A stretch of 64,000 nucleotides of DNA from Belnapia mucosa (GCF_016775475.1 NZ_JAEUXJ010000006.1:186001-250000), one strand, 5' to 3'; positions 47,797 through 57,544 are shown, counted from the stretch's first letter. Notes: generated by a model not told the origin, from the sequence alone. Numbers and translations are program-made.

Positions 47797-48933
47797 TCAC
47801 TCGGGCTCGTTCACCTTGATGCCGAGCATGGTCAGCATCGCCTGCCGTGCGCCGCTATCCGGCAGCACTTCGGCCAGCAGGTCGGGCAGCGGCATCCTTG
47901 CCCGGCGAACGGCATCGGCCAGGGTATAAGCCAGGGGCGAATGCGGCTCGGTCTTACGGAAGAACTCCGCCAACTCCTCGATCTGACGGATCGCATCCTC
48001 CCGCGTCCTCAGCGCCCGCGGCGCCGCCAGCATGCCAGTCATGGCCGGTCCCCCCTCCGCCACCGCCAGGTCCTCCTGTGCCGCTACCGCCTCGGCCGCC
48101 GCTTCGCCGGACGGGGCGGCCTCGGCGACCGGTCCGATCAGGCGGGTCGCAATCTCCACCATGCGTACCAGCGCCTCCGACACCCGGCGCGTATTGGGGG
48201 CAAGGTCGCCGAAGCGGGCATCCATCTGGGTGCCGAGCGTCGCCCAGCTTCGCTGCGCCTGCATCGCCAGCTGGGCGGTGCGGCGGAGGGTGGCGGCATC
48301 GACCCGCGCCTCGTTCTCCAGCGCCTTCATCTCCGGCACGCCGGCCTCGTAGCGGGACTTCCGCCGCTTCCGGTTGTCCCCCTCATCGGGGATGGCGTCC
48401 GTATCCTCGGCGATCTTCCACAAGTGCAGGCCGACCGCCCGGCCATCGGGCCGTCGGAACATCGCCAGCCGCCGCAGCGGCTGCATCAGCGTGCCGTCCA
48501 CGCCATCGCCCGAGAGACCGCCGAGCGGCGCCGCCCTGACATCCATCCCGTCCTCATCCGGCTGCGGGAAGCCGGGCTCCCAGTAGCGCTCCAGCAGACC
48601 GGTCAGCAGCTCGCTGCCGGCGATCAGCCCGGGCAGCCCGTCCAGCCGGACCAGCGCCTCCAGCAGCCAGGCAGCGATCTCGAAATCCTTGCTGCGCTCG
48701 CCGATGCATTGCAGCCCGACCCGCTTCACCTCGCGCCAGCTTTGCGGCACGGCGGGATCGGCCTCCTCGGAGGTTTCGAGCGCCCGCTCCTCCGCTCGCG
48801 CCTCGGCCCGCGCGTCGCGTAGCTTTTGGTAAAGCGAGGTCGGCGAATAGTCGGTCCGGAGGTCGGTCCCGGCGCCGCCCTCGCCATCCAAAGGCGCGAG
48901 CAGGGCCTCGATATCGAACAGGCTTTCCGACAT
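47797..48933 (-). CDS. tssA: Type VI secretion cap/assembly protein TssA (ImpA)
   Basis: The 378-residue protein starts with the ImpA N-terminal domain (LFDIEALLAPLDGEGGAG, then QSWREVKRVGLQCIGERSKD and RYWEPGFPQPDEDG). The middle and C terminus are helical and charged, with no large C-terminal domain, so it belongs to the shorter TssA class. TssA recruits sheath and tube parts during assembly. It is divergent from clpV. Confidence 0.93.
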   Translation of the reverse strand: MSESLFDIEALLAPLDGEGGAGTDLRTDYSPTSLYQKLRDARAEARAEERALETSEEADPAVPQSWREVKRVGLQCIGERSKDFEIAAWLLEALVRLDGLPGLIAGSELLTGLLERYWEPGFPQPDEDGMDVRAAPLGGLSGDGVDGTLMQPLRRLAMFRRPDGRAVGLHLWKIAEDTDAIPDEGDNRKRRKSRYEAGVPEMKALENEARVDAATLRRTAQLAMQAQRSWATLGTQMDARFGDLAPNTRRVSEALVRMVEIATRLIGPVAEAAPSGEAAAEAVAAQEDLAVAEGGPAMTGMLAAPRALRTREDAIRQIEELAEFFRKTEPHSPLAYTLADAVRRARMPLPDLLAEVLPDSGARQAMLTMLGIKVNEPE

Positions 48934-49076
48934 GAAGGCTGCAATCTCCCGCGGTTTGGCCCCCTGCCAACCGCATTACAACTGCGACGCTATCATGCTG
49001 GACAGGCCTCGCCCAAGCCGTTTACGTTCCGGCCCATCAAAGGAACGGCCGTCGGTTAACGGGAGATGAGCGGGCC
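48934..49076. promoter_or_regulatory. Divergent regulatory region between tssA and clpV
   Basis: These 143 bp must hold the 5' regions of two opposite T6SS operons. A short inverted repeat, CGTTCC (49025-49030) and GGAACG (49042-49047), lies 30 bp before the clpV start, between it and any promoter; it could be an operator or a 5'-UTR hairpin. The clpV ribosome-binding site is GGGAG at 49061-49065. I could not pick a clear -35/-10 pair or a sigma-54 site. Confidence 0.5.
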
Positions 49077-51725
49077 ATGGTGGCGATCGATCTGAAGTCT
49101 CTCGTTGGTCGTCTGAGCTCCCTGTGCCGTCGCCAGCTGGAGGCTGCGGCCGGGCTGACTCTGTCCCGCTCCCACTACAATGTCGAGATTGAGCATCTTC
49201 TGCTCAAGCTTGTCGAGACCCAAGGTTCCGACGTCAACACGCTGCTGCGCAAACAGGGAATCGATAGCGGCCGGGTCATCGCCGAGATCACCCGCGCACT
49301 CGACAAGCTGCGCACCGGCAACGCGCGCGCGCCGTCGCTCTCGCCCGACATCGTCACCTGGCTGCGCGAAGCGTGGCTGCTTGCCTCGCTCGAAGGCGGC
49401 ACCGGCAAGATCCGCTCGGGCCATATGCTCGCGGCACTGCTCGCCGACGAGACTTTGTCGCGCACTGTCAAGGACAGTGCGCCGAGCCTGCTCTCGATCC
49501 CGGCCGATGCGCTGCGTCGTGGCGGCCTCGACGCGCTCTGCGAAGGCAGCACCGAAGCCGAGGAAGTCGCGTCGCCGCTGCCCGGCGACGCCTCCGCCGG
49601 TGCCGCCGCGGCGCCGGGCGAGGCTCCGCGCGGTGGCGGTCCGCTGGAGCAATTCTGCACCGACCTGACCGCCCAGGCGAAGGCCGGCAAGATCGACCCG
49701 ATCCTCGGCCGCGATGGCGAGATCCGGCAGGTCATCGACATCCTGACGCGGCGACGGCAGAACAACCCGATCCTCACCGGCGAACCCGGCGTCGGCAAGA
49801 CCGCGGTTGCCGAGGGCCTCGCGCTGCGCATCGCCGCCGGCGACGTGCCGGAGGCGCTGCGCAAGGTGAAGCTGATGTCGCTCGACCTCGGCCTGCTGCA
49901 GGCCGGCGCGGGCGTGAAGGGCGAGTTCGAAAACCGGCTGAAGGGCGTCATTGACGCGGTGAAGGCCTCGCCGGTGCCGATCGTCATGTTCATCGACGAG
50001 GCGCATACGCTGATCGGCGCCGGTGGCGCGCAGGGGCAGAACGATGCCGCGAATCTTCTGAAGCCGGCGCTGGCGCGCGGCGAGCTGCGCTGCCTCGCCG
50101 CCACCACCTGGGCCGAATACAAGAAGTATTTCGAGAAGGATGCGGCGCTGACGCGGCGCTTCCAGGTCGTCTCGGTTGGTGAGCCCAGCGTGACGCTGGC
50201 CCAGGCCATGCTGCGCGGCTTGGTTGCGACGCTCGAGAAGCACCACGGCGTCCGCATCCTCGACGAGGCGGTGGAGCAGGCCTGTATTCTCTCGGCCCGC
50301 TACATCCCGGCGCGGCAGCTTCCCGACAAGGGCGTGTCGCTGCTCGACACCGCCTGCGCCCGCGTGTCGATGAGCCAGGCGGCGATCCCGGCGCCGGTCG
50401 AGGACCGACAGCGCCGCCTCGACCTCATCGCCACCGAGCTCGGCGCCATCGCGCGCGAGACGGCGGCGGGTGCCGACCACGCCGCGCGCGCCACGGCGCT
50501 GGAGGAGGAGCGGGACCGGGTCAAATCCGAACTCGCCGCGCTCGAAGCCCGCTGGCAGGAAGAGAAGGCGCTCGTCGCCCGCATCCGCGAGCTGCGCACG
50601 GAGATCGAGGAGGGTGTCGGCAGCGCCGGCAATACGCTGGCGCAGCGGGAGGAACTGGCCTCGGTCACCAAGGCCCTGCATGCGCTGCAGGGCGAGGAGC
50701 CGCTGGTGCATCCGGTGGTCGATGGCGCGGCGGTGGCCGAGGTTGTGGCCACCTGGACCGGCATTCCGGTCGGCCGCATGGTCTCGGACGAGATCAAGAC
50801 CATCCTGAACCTGAAGGAAAAGCTGGAGGAGCGCGTTGTCGGCCAGCCGCATGCGCTGGCCGCGATAGCCCAGGCGATCCAGACCAACCGCGCCGGCCTG
50901 ACCGACCCGCGCAAGCCGATCGGCGTCTTTATGATGGTCGGCACCAGCGGCGTCGGGAAGACCGAGACGGCGCTCGCCGTCGCCGACCTGCTCTATGGCG
51001 GCGAGCAGAACCTGACGACCATCAACATGAGCGAGTTCAAAGAGGAGCATAAGGTCTCGCTCCTGATGGGCTCGCCCCCGGGCTATGTCGGCTTTGGCGA
51101 AGGCGGCGTGCTGACGGAAGCCGTGCGCCGCCGGCCCTACAGCGTCGTGCTGCTGGACGAGATGGAGAAGGCCCATCCCGGCGTGCAGGACGTGTTCTAC
51201 CAGGTCTTCGACAAGGGCAACATGAAGGATGGCGAGGGGCGGGATATCGATTTCCGCAACACCGTCATCATCATGACCTCGAATGCCGGCACGGACACCA
51301 TCGCCAAGCTCTGCGCCGATCCGGACCTGATGCCGGAGCCGGAGGCGCTGACCGAGGCGCTGCGGCCCGACCTGCTGAAGGTGTTCAAGCCGGCCTTCCT
51401 CGGCCGCTGCAACATCGTCACCTACTACCCGCTGGCGGACGACATCATGAGGATGATCGTCGGCCTGCAGCTGAAGCGCATCGGCCGTCGGGTGAAATCC
51501 GCCTATGGTGTGGAATTCGAGGTCGAGGACAGCGTCCCGACCGAGATCGTGGCGCGCTGCAAGGAAGTCGAAAGCGGCGCGCGTAATATCGAAAATATCC
51601 TCAATCGTACGATGCTGCCCGAACTCTCCGCCCGCATCCTCGCGCGGCTGGCGGAAGGCGGGGAGATCGGGCGTGTGCAAGTCGGAATGGGCGAAGGCGA
51701 CGCATTCCGCTACGATATCGGCTAG
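49077..51725 (+). CDS. clpV: Type VI sheath-disassembly AAA+ ATPase ClpV (TssH)
   Basis: The 882-residue protein has a Clp N-terminal domain (TLSRSHYNVEIEHLLLKLVE), a first AAA+ domain with Walker A GEPGVGKTA and Walker B V-M-F-I-D-E-A-H, a middle coiled coil (AALEARWQEEKALVARIREL), and a second AAA+ domain with GTSGVGKTE and LLDEMEKAHPGVQD. The N-terminal histidine/glutamate pattern is that of ClpV, which extracts TssC from contracted sheaths. It is followed 54 bp later by hcp. Confidence 0.97.
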   Translation: MVAIDLKSLVGRLSSLCRRQLEAAAGLTLSRSHYNVEIEHLLLKLVETQGSDVNTLLRKQGIDSGRVIAEITRALDKLRTGNARAPSLSPDIVTWLREAWLLASLEGGTGKIRSGHMLAALLADETLSRTVKDSAPSLLSIPADALRRGGLDALCEGSTEAEEVASPLPGDASAGAAAAPGEAPRGGGPLEQFCTDLTAQAKAGKIDPILGRDGEIRQVIDILTRRRQNNPILTGEPGVGKTAVAEGLALRIAAGDVPEALRKVKLMSLDLGLLQAGAGVKGEFENRLKGVIDAVKASPVPIVMFIDEAHTLIGAGGAQGQNDAANLLKPALARGELRCLAATTWAEYKKYFEKDAALTRRFQVVSVGEPSVTLAQAMLRGLVATLEKHHGVRILDEAVEQACILSARYIPARQLPDKGVSLLDTACARVSMSQAAIPAPVEDRQRRLDLIATELGAIARETAAGADHAARATALEEERDRVKSELAALEARWQEEKALVARIRELRTEIEEGVGSAGNTLAQREELASVTKALHALQGEEPLVHPVVDGAAVAEVVATWTGIPVGRMVSDEIKTILNLKEKLEERVVGQPHALAAIAQAIQTNRAGLTDPRKPIGVFMMVGTSGVGKTETALAVADLLYGGEQNLTTINMSEFKEEHKVSLLMGSPPGYVGFGEGGVLTEAVRRRPYSVVLLDEMEKAHPGVQDVFYQVFDKGNMKDGEGRDIDFRNTVIIMTSNAGTDTIAKLCADPDLMPEPEALTEALRPDLLKVFKPAFLGRCNIVTYYPLADDIMRMIVGLQLKRIGRRVKSAYGVEFEVEDSVPTEIVARCKEVESGARNIENILNRTMLPELSARILARLAEGGEIGRVQVGMGEGDAFRYDIG

Positions 51726-51779
51726 GCGCTGGCGCAGGGCCAACGCCGGGAAGCCGGGCAGGACAGAAGGAGTGGACCA

Positions 51780-52256
51780 ATGCCGATCCTGGTGAAGTAT
51801 CCGGACGTGAAGGGTGAGTCGAAGGTCACCGGTTTCACCGACCATTTCGAGGTCAGCAGCTTCCAGTTCGGCGTCGGCCGGGCGATCTCCTCGGCCTATG
51901 GCACCTCGACCCGTGAGGGCAGCGTGGTCTCCGTCAGCGAGATCACCATGACCAAGGTGAGCGACGGCACGACCATAAAGCTGTTCGAAGAAGCCCTGCA
52001 TGGCGAGCTCGACAACAAGGTCGAGATTAAGTTCGTCCGCACCGGCAAGGGCAATACCCCGGTCGTCTATTTCAGCGTCGAGCTCGAGGGCTGCGGCGTC
52101 TCCGGCTTCTCGATGAGCTCGGGCGGCGACCGTCCGACCGAATCCCTCAGCCTGAACTTCGACAAGGTGAAGCTCGGCTACAGCCCGGTCGGCGACGACC
52201 TGGACGGCAAGCCGGTCTACTACAGCTGGGATCTCTCCACCGCCAAGGGCGCCTGA
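51780..52256 (+). CDS. hcp: Type VI secretion tube protein Hcp (TssD), copy 1
   Basis: The 158-residue protein begins MPILVKYPDVKGESKVTGF. It has the Hcp core FQFGVGRAISS, SEITMTKVSDGTTIKLFEEA, then VEIKFVRTGKG and SLSLNFDKVKLGY. Hcp hexamers stack as the inner tube. The RBS AAGGAG is 7 bp upstream of the ATG. It is the first of two Hcp genes in the clpV operon. Confidence 0.96.
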   Translation: MPILVKYPDVKGESKVTGFTDHFEVSSFQFGVGRAISSAYGTSTREGSVVSVSEITMTKVSDGTTIKLFEEALHGELDNKVEIKFVRTGKGNTPVVYFSVELEGCGVSGFSMSSGGDRPTESLSLNFDKVKLGYSPVGDDLDGKPVYYSWDLSTAKGA

Positions 52257-52278
52257 GGTCAGCTTCCTGTCCGGGGGC

Positions 52279-52300
52279 GGGGTGCGGCATGCCGCATCCC
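52279..52300. terminator. Near-perfect inverted repeat between the two hcp genes
   Basis: GGGTGCGGC and GCCGCATCCC form a hairpin of about nine pairs with a small loop, followed by G-T-T-T. It lies 24 bases after the first hcp stop and 58 before the second start. It may act as a partial terminator or as an mRNA-stabilising hairpin that sets hcp1 above hcp2; there is no long T run. Confidence 0.4.
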
Positions 52301-52357
52301 GTTTCCCCCGGCCGGCCTGCGCCGGCCGCCATCCCTTAGCCTTCAGGCAGGCCCCGC

Positions 52358-52825
52358 ATGGCGATCTTCATGCTCTATGACGGCATCGATGGTGAGCACA
52401 CCTTCGATGGCACACCGGGCTATATCGAGCTGCAATCCGTCTCCTGGGGCATGACGCGCAGCAGCGCCTCGGTGCGTCCCAGCCTGCGTTCCCGCATCGA
52501 GCCGGCCGTGCAGGAAGTGGCCTGCACCAAGATCATCGATGGCAGCTCGGTCGCGCTGGTCACCGAAGGGCTGACCGGGAAATTCGACCGTACGGTCACC
52601 ATCAAATTCGTCCGCCAGGGCACGTCCCAATTGCTGCCCTATCTCGTTTACACGCTCTATGAAGCCGGCCTCACCAGCTTCCAGCAGGCCGGCAGCGGCG
52701 ACGGCACGCCGGTCGAGAGCTTCACGCTCAACTTCACCGCGATCGATGTGCAATACACCGTCTATGAGGATGACCTGACCGGCATCCCTTCGAATGTCCT
52801 CTACCATATTGGGGATAGCGGCTAG
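52358..52825 (+). CDS. Type VI secretion tube protein Hcp, divergent copy 2
   Basis: The 155-residue protein starts MAIFMLYDGIDGEHTF and keeps Hcp landmarks (ELQSVSWGMTR, SFTLNFTAIDVQYTVY). It differs from copy 1 throughout and has no long N-terminal or C-terminal extension, so it is a distinct tube protein or Hcp-like effector carrier. It lies in the same operon as copy 1 and overlaps the convergent pppA stop by four bases. Confidence 0.88.
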   Translation: MAIFMLYDGIDGEHTFDGTPGYIELQSVSWGMTRSSASVRPSLRSRIEPAVQEVACTKIIDGSSVALVTEGLTGKFDRTVTIKFVRQGTSQLLPYLVYTLYEAGLTSFQQAGSGDGTPVESFTLNFTAIDVQYTVYEDDLTGIPSNVLYHIGDSG

Positions 52826-53556
52826 CCCGCCTCGTCCAGGGCGCGCAGCAGCACCACGCTGACATTGTCCCGCGCGCCGCGGGACACCGCGGCCTCGACC
52901 ACCGCCGCCGCGCCGGCGCCCTGGACCAGCATCGCGGCCAGATCGGGCTCCGGCAGCGCCTTGAACAGGCCGTCGCTGCAGAGCAGCAGCGCATCGCCGG
53001 GCGCGATCCGGCCGCTGACCTTGTCCAGCACCAGCTCGCCGGCCGCGCCGACGGCACGCAGGATGATATTGGCCTGCGGATGCGTCTCCGCCTCAGCCTC
53101 GGTCAGCGTGCCCTGGTCCACCATCTCCTGCACCAGGGAATGGTCGCGCGTCACCCGCTGGAGCATGCCGCCGCGCAGCAGATAGGCGCGGCTGTCGCCC
53201 GCCCAGAGGCAGGCGAAATGCCCGTCCCGCGCCAGCAGCACCACCACGGTGGTGGCAATGATCCGCCCCTCGCCGAGCGCCGCCGCCTGAGCCTGCAATT
53301 CGGCATGCACGCCAGAGAGCCGCAGCCGGGCCTCGGCCAGGATCTCGGCGGCGGAGAGGCCGGGCGGGATCCCCTCCAGCGCCGCCTTCACCGCCTGGCT
53401 GGCGACATCCCCGGCGCCATGCCCGCCCGCGCCATCCGCCACGGCCCAGAGGCCGAGATCGGGCCGGTGGACCAGGCTGTCCTCATTGCGCTTCCTGACC
53501 GCACCCGGATGGGTCGCGGCATCGGAGGCAAGGCCGGGCTCGATCGAGGGGGTCAT
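52822..53556 (-). CDS. pppA: PP2C-type protein phosphatase PppA (T6SS-associated)
   Basis: The 244-residue protein begins at the ATG at 53556, which overlaps the tagF stop (ATGA). PP2C motifs are complete: AVRKRNEDSLVH, LWAVADGAGGHGAGD, WAGDSRAYLLR, CSDGLFKAL and ARDNVSVVLL, with the metal-binding Asp residues in place. In T6SS loci, PppA reverses kinase-dependent phosphorylation of TagH/Fha or TssL. It is the last gene of the vgrG-led operon. Confidence 0.93.
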   Translation of the reverse strand: MTPSIEPGLASDAATHPGAVRKRNEDSLVHRPDLGLWAVADGAGGHGAGDVASQAVKAALEGIPPGLSAAEILAEARLRLSGVHAELQAQAAALGEGRIIATTVVVLLARDGHFACLWAGDSRAYLLRGGMLQRVTRDHSLVQEMVDQGTLTEAEAETHPQANIILRAVGAAGELVLDKVSGRIAPGDALLLCSDGLFKALPEPDLAAMLVQGAGAAAVVEAAVSRGARDNVSVVLLRALDEAG

Positions 53557-54098
53557 GCCGGGGCATCCAGCAGCAGGGCGAATTCGGAAGGCTCCGGCAG
53601 GCCGGACAGGGGCCAGACCAGGCCGGGCTCGCCGGCAGTCCACCAGCCGGGCGCGGGCGCTTCGGCGGGGTCCGCCTCGCCGGGTGTGGGCAGCAGGGCG
53701 AGCAGCGCATCGGCATCCAGCCCGCCTGCCTGGGCATGGCGGAGCGCGCCTTCCAGCGCGGCGAACCAAGCGGCGGGCCACAACGCCTCGATCCGGCCCG
53801 GCGCGGTTGCCGCCACGGTCAGCGGGAAGCGCCGCCCGACGGCATCGGCCGAGGTCGCCATCACGCCCGCCACGGGATCGGGGCCGCAGGCGCCGGCCGG
53901 CAGGGCGAAGCGCCAGGCCGGCGCCGCATCCCAGAGCCGCTCCCAGTCCTCCCCGAGCGCATCCCGCGCTGCGGCGATGCCGGCTTGCAGCCAGTTATCC
54001 CAAGGGTCGCAGAAGCTGCTCGGCAGGCCACGGCGCACGAAATCCCCATGCGCCGGCAGCTTGCCGTACAGCCCTGTCACGGCGCCAGTTGCGGGCAT
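53553..54098 (-). CDS. tagF: Type VI accessory protein TagF (ImpM)
   Basis: The 181-residue protein opens with TGLYGKLPAHGDFVRRGLP and shows FCDPWDNWLQAG, then WRFALPAGACGPDPVAGV, diagnostic for TagF/ImpM. TagF represses T6SS activity in several species. Its start lies 22 bp inside the end of tssM, and its stop overlaps pppA. Confidence 0.92.
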   Translation of the reverse strand: MPATGAVTGLYGKLPAHGDFVRRGLPSSFCDPWDNWLQAGIAAARDALGEDWERLWDAAPAWRFALPAGACGPDPVAGVMATSADAVGRRFPLTVAATAPGRIEALWPAAWFAALEGALRHAQAGGLDADALLALLPTPGEADPAEAPAPGWWTAGEPGLVWPLSGLPEPSEFALLLDAPA

Positions 54099-57000
54099 CG
54101 GAATTCCTGCAGCTCGCGCAGGCCGAAGGGGTGGATGCTGCTGCCGGTCCGCAACTCGAAGACGATGGAGCGGTCGCCCTGGGTCACCGTCGCCCGCAGC
54201 CGATCCGCCTGGCCAGTGGATTGCAGCGCCGCCTGGCGGCCGGTCACCAGCTTGAAGGCGGACCAGCCGCCATCCAGCGCCAGCGGCCCGGCGGAGGAAG
54301 CCGGCTCGAAATTCAGGGTGACATTACCCCGCGTCGGCCAGCTCAGCGGGATCGGTCGGTTGGGTCCGCCGCGCGCCATCTCATGCCGCGTGCCCTCGAC
54401 CTCCAGGATGGCGCCCTGGGCATTCGGGTCGAAGCCCTGCGGCACCAGCTCGAAGCGGAGGCCGCCCATCATGGCGCCGCCTGGGAAGAAGGCATCGCGG
54501 ATCGCCTGGGCGCGCTCGAATTGCTGCACATCGGCCTGGGTCACCGGCGGGGCGAGGCCGGCCGTCGCCACCAGCCGCCAGGGCTTCTGCGTGGTGTCCA
54601 CATAGGGGCGGATCCACTGGGCGAAGAACTGGTCGAGCGACCCGCCCGGCCCGAAGAGCCGCGCGAAATCATCGACCGGGATGTCCTGCGCCGCATCCCG
54701 GCGGAAGGGGAAGGGGATGGCGCGCGGATCGCCCAGCGCCCGGCAGACCGGTCCGAGCGCCTGGCCGCCGGCGGCGGCAATGGCCGCCTTGGCGCCGCCG
54801 CTGCGCTGGGTCGCGGTGGACTGGCCAAGCGCGGTCAGCCAGCGGGCCAGGGGCTGCGGCTGCCGTGCCGCCTCGGCCAGCAACCGCTGCCCAGGGTCGA
54901 GCCCCGCCGCCGGCGCCGGCACCACCGTCCCCGGCGGGGAGGAGGCAAGCCGCGCCACCTGCACATAGAGCTCGTTGACGATGGCCAGCACGCCATCCAG
55001 CGGCTGCCCGGCTGCGGTGCGGAGCGCCTGGAAGCGCGTCTCGACCAGCTGGGCCACCGGCTCCGCCCCGGTCGGCGCCGGGGCCTGGCCCTGCGCCGCC
55101 TGCACCCGCTGCGCCTCGGCGCCGCGGCCCGGTGCCGCCCAGCCATCCGGCGGCGTGCCGGGCGAAAGCTGCCGCGCCGCCGCCCGCAGCAGGTCGCGGA
55201 TGGGGGAGGTGGGCGCGCCCAGCACGTTCAGCCCCTCGGCAGCGTCGATCAGGTTGCGGAAGGGCGGCAGCACCAGGTCGTCGAGCAGGGTCTGCCAGGC
55301 GCGGGCATAGTCCTCGGCATAGAGGCCGAGCACGGCCGCCTCCAGCCGCGCCGGATCCTCGGCGCCGGCGGCGCGGGCCTCAGGCCCGAGCACCCAGGAC
55401 TCCGCCGCCGCCGCCCGCACGGCATCACCCAGCGCCGGCATCAGCGTCCGGTAGAGCCCATCGATGGTGAAGAGGCCCGGCACGCCTTCGGTCAGCGGCC
55501 GGCCGGAGGCGCGGGTGAAGAAGCGCTGCCCCGCCGGGCCCAGCGCCTCGGCCGGCGTCCAGGGCCGCAGCGACTGGCCAAGCGGGCGCAGGCGGGAATA
55601 GACCCGCTCCGCCATCGGCAGGCGGGAGAAGACGCGGCGGGCGCCATCCACCAGCGCGCCATCCAGGGGATAGGCGGAGAATTCCATCGCCAGCAGCGCG
55701 TCGAGATGGCCGAGCAGCGCCTCCCGCTGCGGCGCGCCGGTGGCGCCGGGGAAGGCACGCAGCCAGTCGGCCAGCAGCCATTCCCGCACCAGCGGCTTGT
55801 CGAGCGGCCCCTGCCGCCCGAGCATCAGATAGACCCGCGTCGCCTCATAGAGGTAGTCGGCGCGCTGGAAATTGGTGCGGATCTGCGCCTCGAGCCCAGC
55901 CAGCAGGCGCGGCAGCATCACCCGGTCGAGCACCCGGCGATAGGCCGCTTCCGCGCCCGCGGCCAGCTCTGCCTCCTGCGAAAGACCGAGGCCGCCGCCC
56001 GGCGCATGCGCCGCCGCCGGCAGGGGCTTCGCCGCATCGAGATAGGGCAGGGCGCTGGCGAGGTTCGCATCCACCACCGGGTCGAAGCGCACGGTGCGGC
56101 CGGCGCCCTCGGCCTTGGCCAGCGCCTCCTCCAGCGCCGCGGCCCGGCGCTGCTCGGCATTGTAGGCGCTATAGGCCCAGGCGAGGCCGCCCGCCGTCAC
56201 GACCAGGGCGAGGCTCCAGGCGGCGATCGCCACCATCCGCCGCCGCCGCTCCGCCCCGCGGTCACGCGCGGCCAGCCGTGCCTCGTTGAAGACCACCTCG
56301 CGCAGCAGCCGGCCGAGGAAGAAGCTGCGCCCCTTCTGGCCGAGCACGCCGACGGGCCGGCGCGGATCAAGTCCGAAGGCGCGGCTGAGAGCGCCGGTCA
56401 GACGGTCGATCGGCGTGCCTTCCTGGGTGCCGGAGGCGAGGTAGACACCACGCAGCATCGGCGCCGGGTCGAGCCGGGTGCCGCCAAAGGCAGCCGCGGC
56501 GAAGGCGCCAACCGGCTCGGCCAGGGAGGCGACCTGGCCCGGGAAAGCCATGATGGCGGCACGCTGCGAGGGGCCGCGCTCGGCCTGCAGCCGTTCCAGC
56601 AGCCGGTCCTGGAGGCGGCCGAGCAGGGCCCCGAATTCGCCGGCGAATTTGCCGGCCACGCCTTCGGGGCCGGCCTCGACCGGGAAGGTCATGCCCCAGA
56701 CCTGGGCGCGCGTCTCCTTGTCGAGGTCGTCGAAGAACTCGGTGAAGCCCGAGAGCAGGTCGGCCTTGCTGATCAGCAGATAGACCGGCAGGCGCTGGCC
56801 GAGCTTCTCCTCCAGCTCCTTGATGCGCTTGCGGACGGCGCGGGCATGGTCCTGGCGGCCCTGGGCGTCGAGCTTGCTCAGCATGTCGACGCCGAAGCAG
56901 ACCAGCACGCCGTTCAGAGGCTGGCGCGGCCGGTTGCGGCGGAGCATGGCAAGGAACCGGTCCCAGCCCGCCTTGTCCGCGGCGGCGTCGCTGTCCTGGG

Positions 57001-57544
57001 TGGTGTAGCGGCCGGCGGTGTCGATCAGCACGGCACGGTCGGTGAGCCACCAGTCGCAATTGCGGGTGCCGCCGACGCCGGAGACCTTGCCCTCGGCAAG
57101 CGGGAATTCCAGGCCGGACTGGGCGATGGCCGTGGTCTTGCCGCTGCCGGGCGGCCCGATGAAGACATACCAGGGCAGCTCATACAGATAGCCGCCCTTG
57201 CCGCCGGTGGCCTGCTTGAGCTGGGCGAGCGCGGTGGTCAGCTTCTCGCGCAGCGCCGCCTCTTCCTCGGCACTGGCCTGGGCGGCGGGGTCGGGCGCCG
57301 CGGCCTCGGTCACCAGCGCCTGGTCGCGCTTCGCCCGGCGCAGGCCAATGAGGATGACGGTGACGAGGAAGACGATGACCGGCAGCGAGGCCAGGATCAG
57401 CCGGGGGATGAAGCCCTCGAATGGGAAGACGTCTCCGGCACCGATCAGCGGCCCGTAGACCCAGAACACCGCCGCCAGGGCGAGGGCCGCGACCAGCCCG
57501 GCCAGCGCCGGGACGCTGCCGAGGACGGAGAGCAGCGCGCTCAT
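54077..57544 (-). CDS. tssM: Type VI membrane-core protein TssM (IcmF/VasK)
   Basis: The 1,155-residue protein has three membrane helices near the N terminus and around residue 440, a cytoplasmic NTPase domain with Walker A PPGSGKT at about 129-136 and DTAGRY motif after it, and a large periplasmic part. The C-terminal block L-E-V-E-G-T-R-H and W-P-T-R-G-N-V-T-L-N-F is typical. Stop and start overlap the neighbours (TGATG with tssL). Confidence 0.96.
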   Translation of the reverse strand: MSALLSVLGSVPALAGLVAALALAAVFWVYGPLIGAGDVFPFEGFIPRLILASLPVIVFLVTVILIGLRRAKRDQALVTEAAAPDPAAQASAEEEAALREKLTTALAQLKQATGGKGGYLYELPWYVFIGPPGSGKTTAIAQSGLEFPLAEGKVSGVGGTRNCDWWLTDRAVLIDTAGRYTTQDSDAAADKAGWDRFLAMLRRNRPRQPLNGVLVCFGVDMLSKLDAQGRQDHARAVRKRIKELEEKLGQRLPVYLLISKADLLSGFTEFFDDLDKETRAQVWGMTFPVEAGPEGVAGKFAGEFGALLGRLQDRLLERLQAERGPSQRAAIMAFPGQVASLAEPVGAFAAAAFGGTRLDPAPMLRGVYLASGTQEGTPIDRLTGALSRAFGLDPRRPVGVLGQKGRSFFLGRLLREVVFNEARLAARDRGAERRRRMVAIAAWSLALVVTAGGLAWAYSAYNAEQRRAAALEEALAKAEGAGRTVRFDPVVDANLASALPYLDAAKPLPAAAHAPGGGLGLSQEAELAAGAEAAYRRVLDRVMLPRLLAGLEAQIRTNFQRADYLYEATRVYLMLGRQGPLDKPLVREWLLADWLRAFPGATGAPQREALLGHLDALLAMEFSAYPLDGALVDGARRVFSRLPMAERVYSRLRPLGQSLRPWTPAEALGPAGQRFFTRASGRPLTEGVPGLFTIDGLYRTLMPALGDAVRAAAAESWVLGPEARAAGAEDPARLEAAVLGLYAEDYARAWQTLLDDLVLPPFRNLIDAAEGLNVLGAPTSPIRDLLRAAARQLSPGTPPDGWAAPGRGAEAQRVQAAQGQAPAPTGAEPVAQLVETRFQALRTAAGQPLDGVLAIVNELYVQVARLASSPPGTVVPAPAAGLDPGQRLLAEAARQPQPLARWLTALGQSTATQRSGGAKAAIAAAGGQALGPVCRALGDPRAIPFPFRRDAAQDIPVDDFARLFGPGGSLDQFFAQWIRPYVDTTQKPWRLVATAGLAPPVTQADVQQFERAQAIRDAFFPGGAMMGGLRFELVPQGFDPNAQGAILEVEGTRHEMARGGPNRPIPLSWPTRGNVTLNFEPASSAGPLALDGGWSAFKLVTGRQAALQSTGQADRLRATVTQGDRSIVFELRTGSSIHPFGLRELQEFRCPQLAP

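Noticed and set aside
52256..52357. A small gene between the two hcp genes
   Set aside because: No frame with a plausible start; only inverted repeats are visible.
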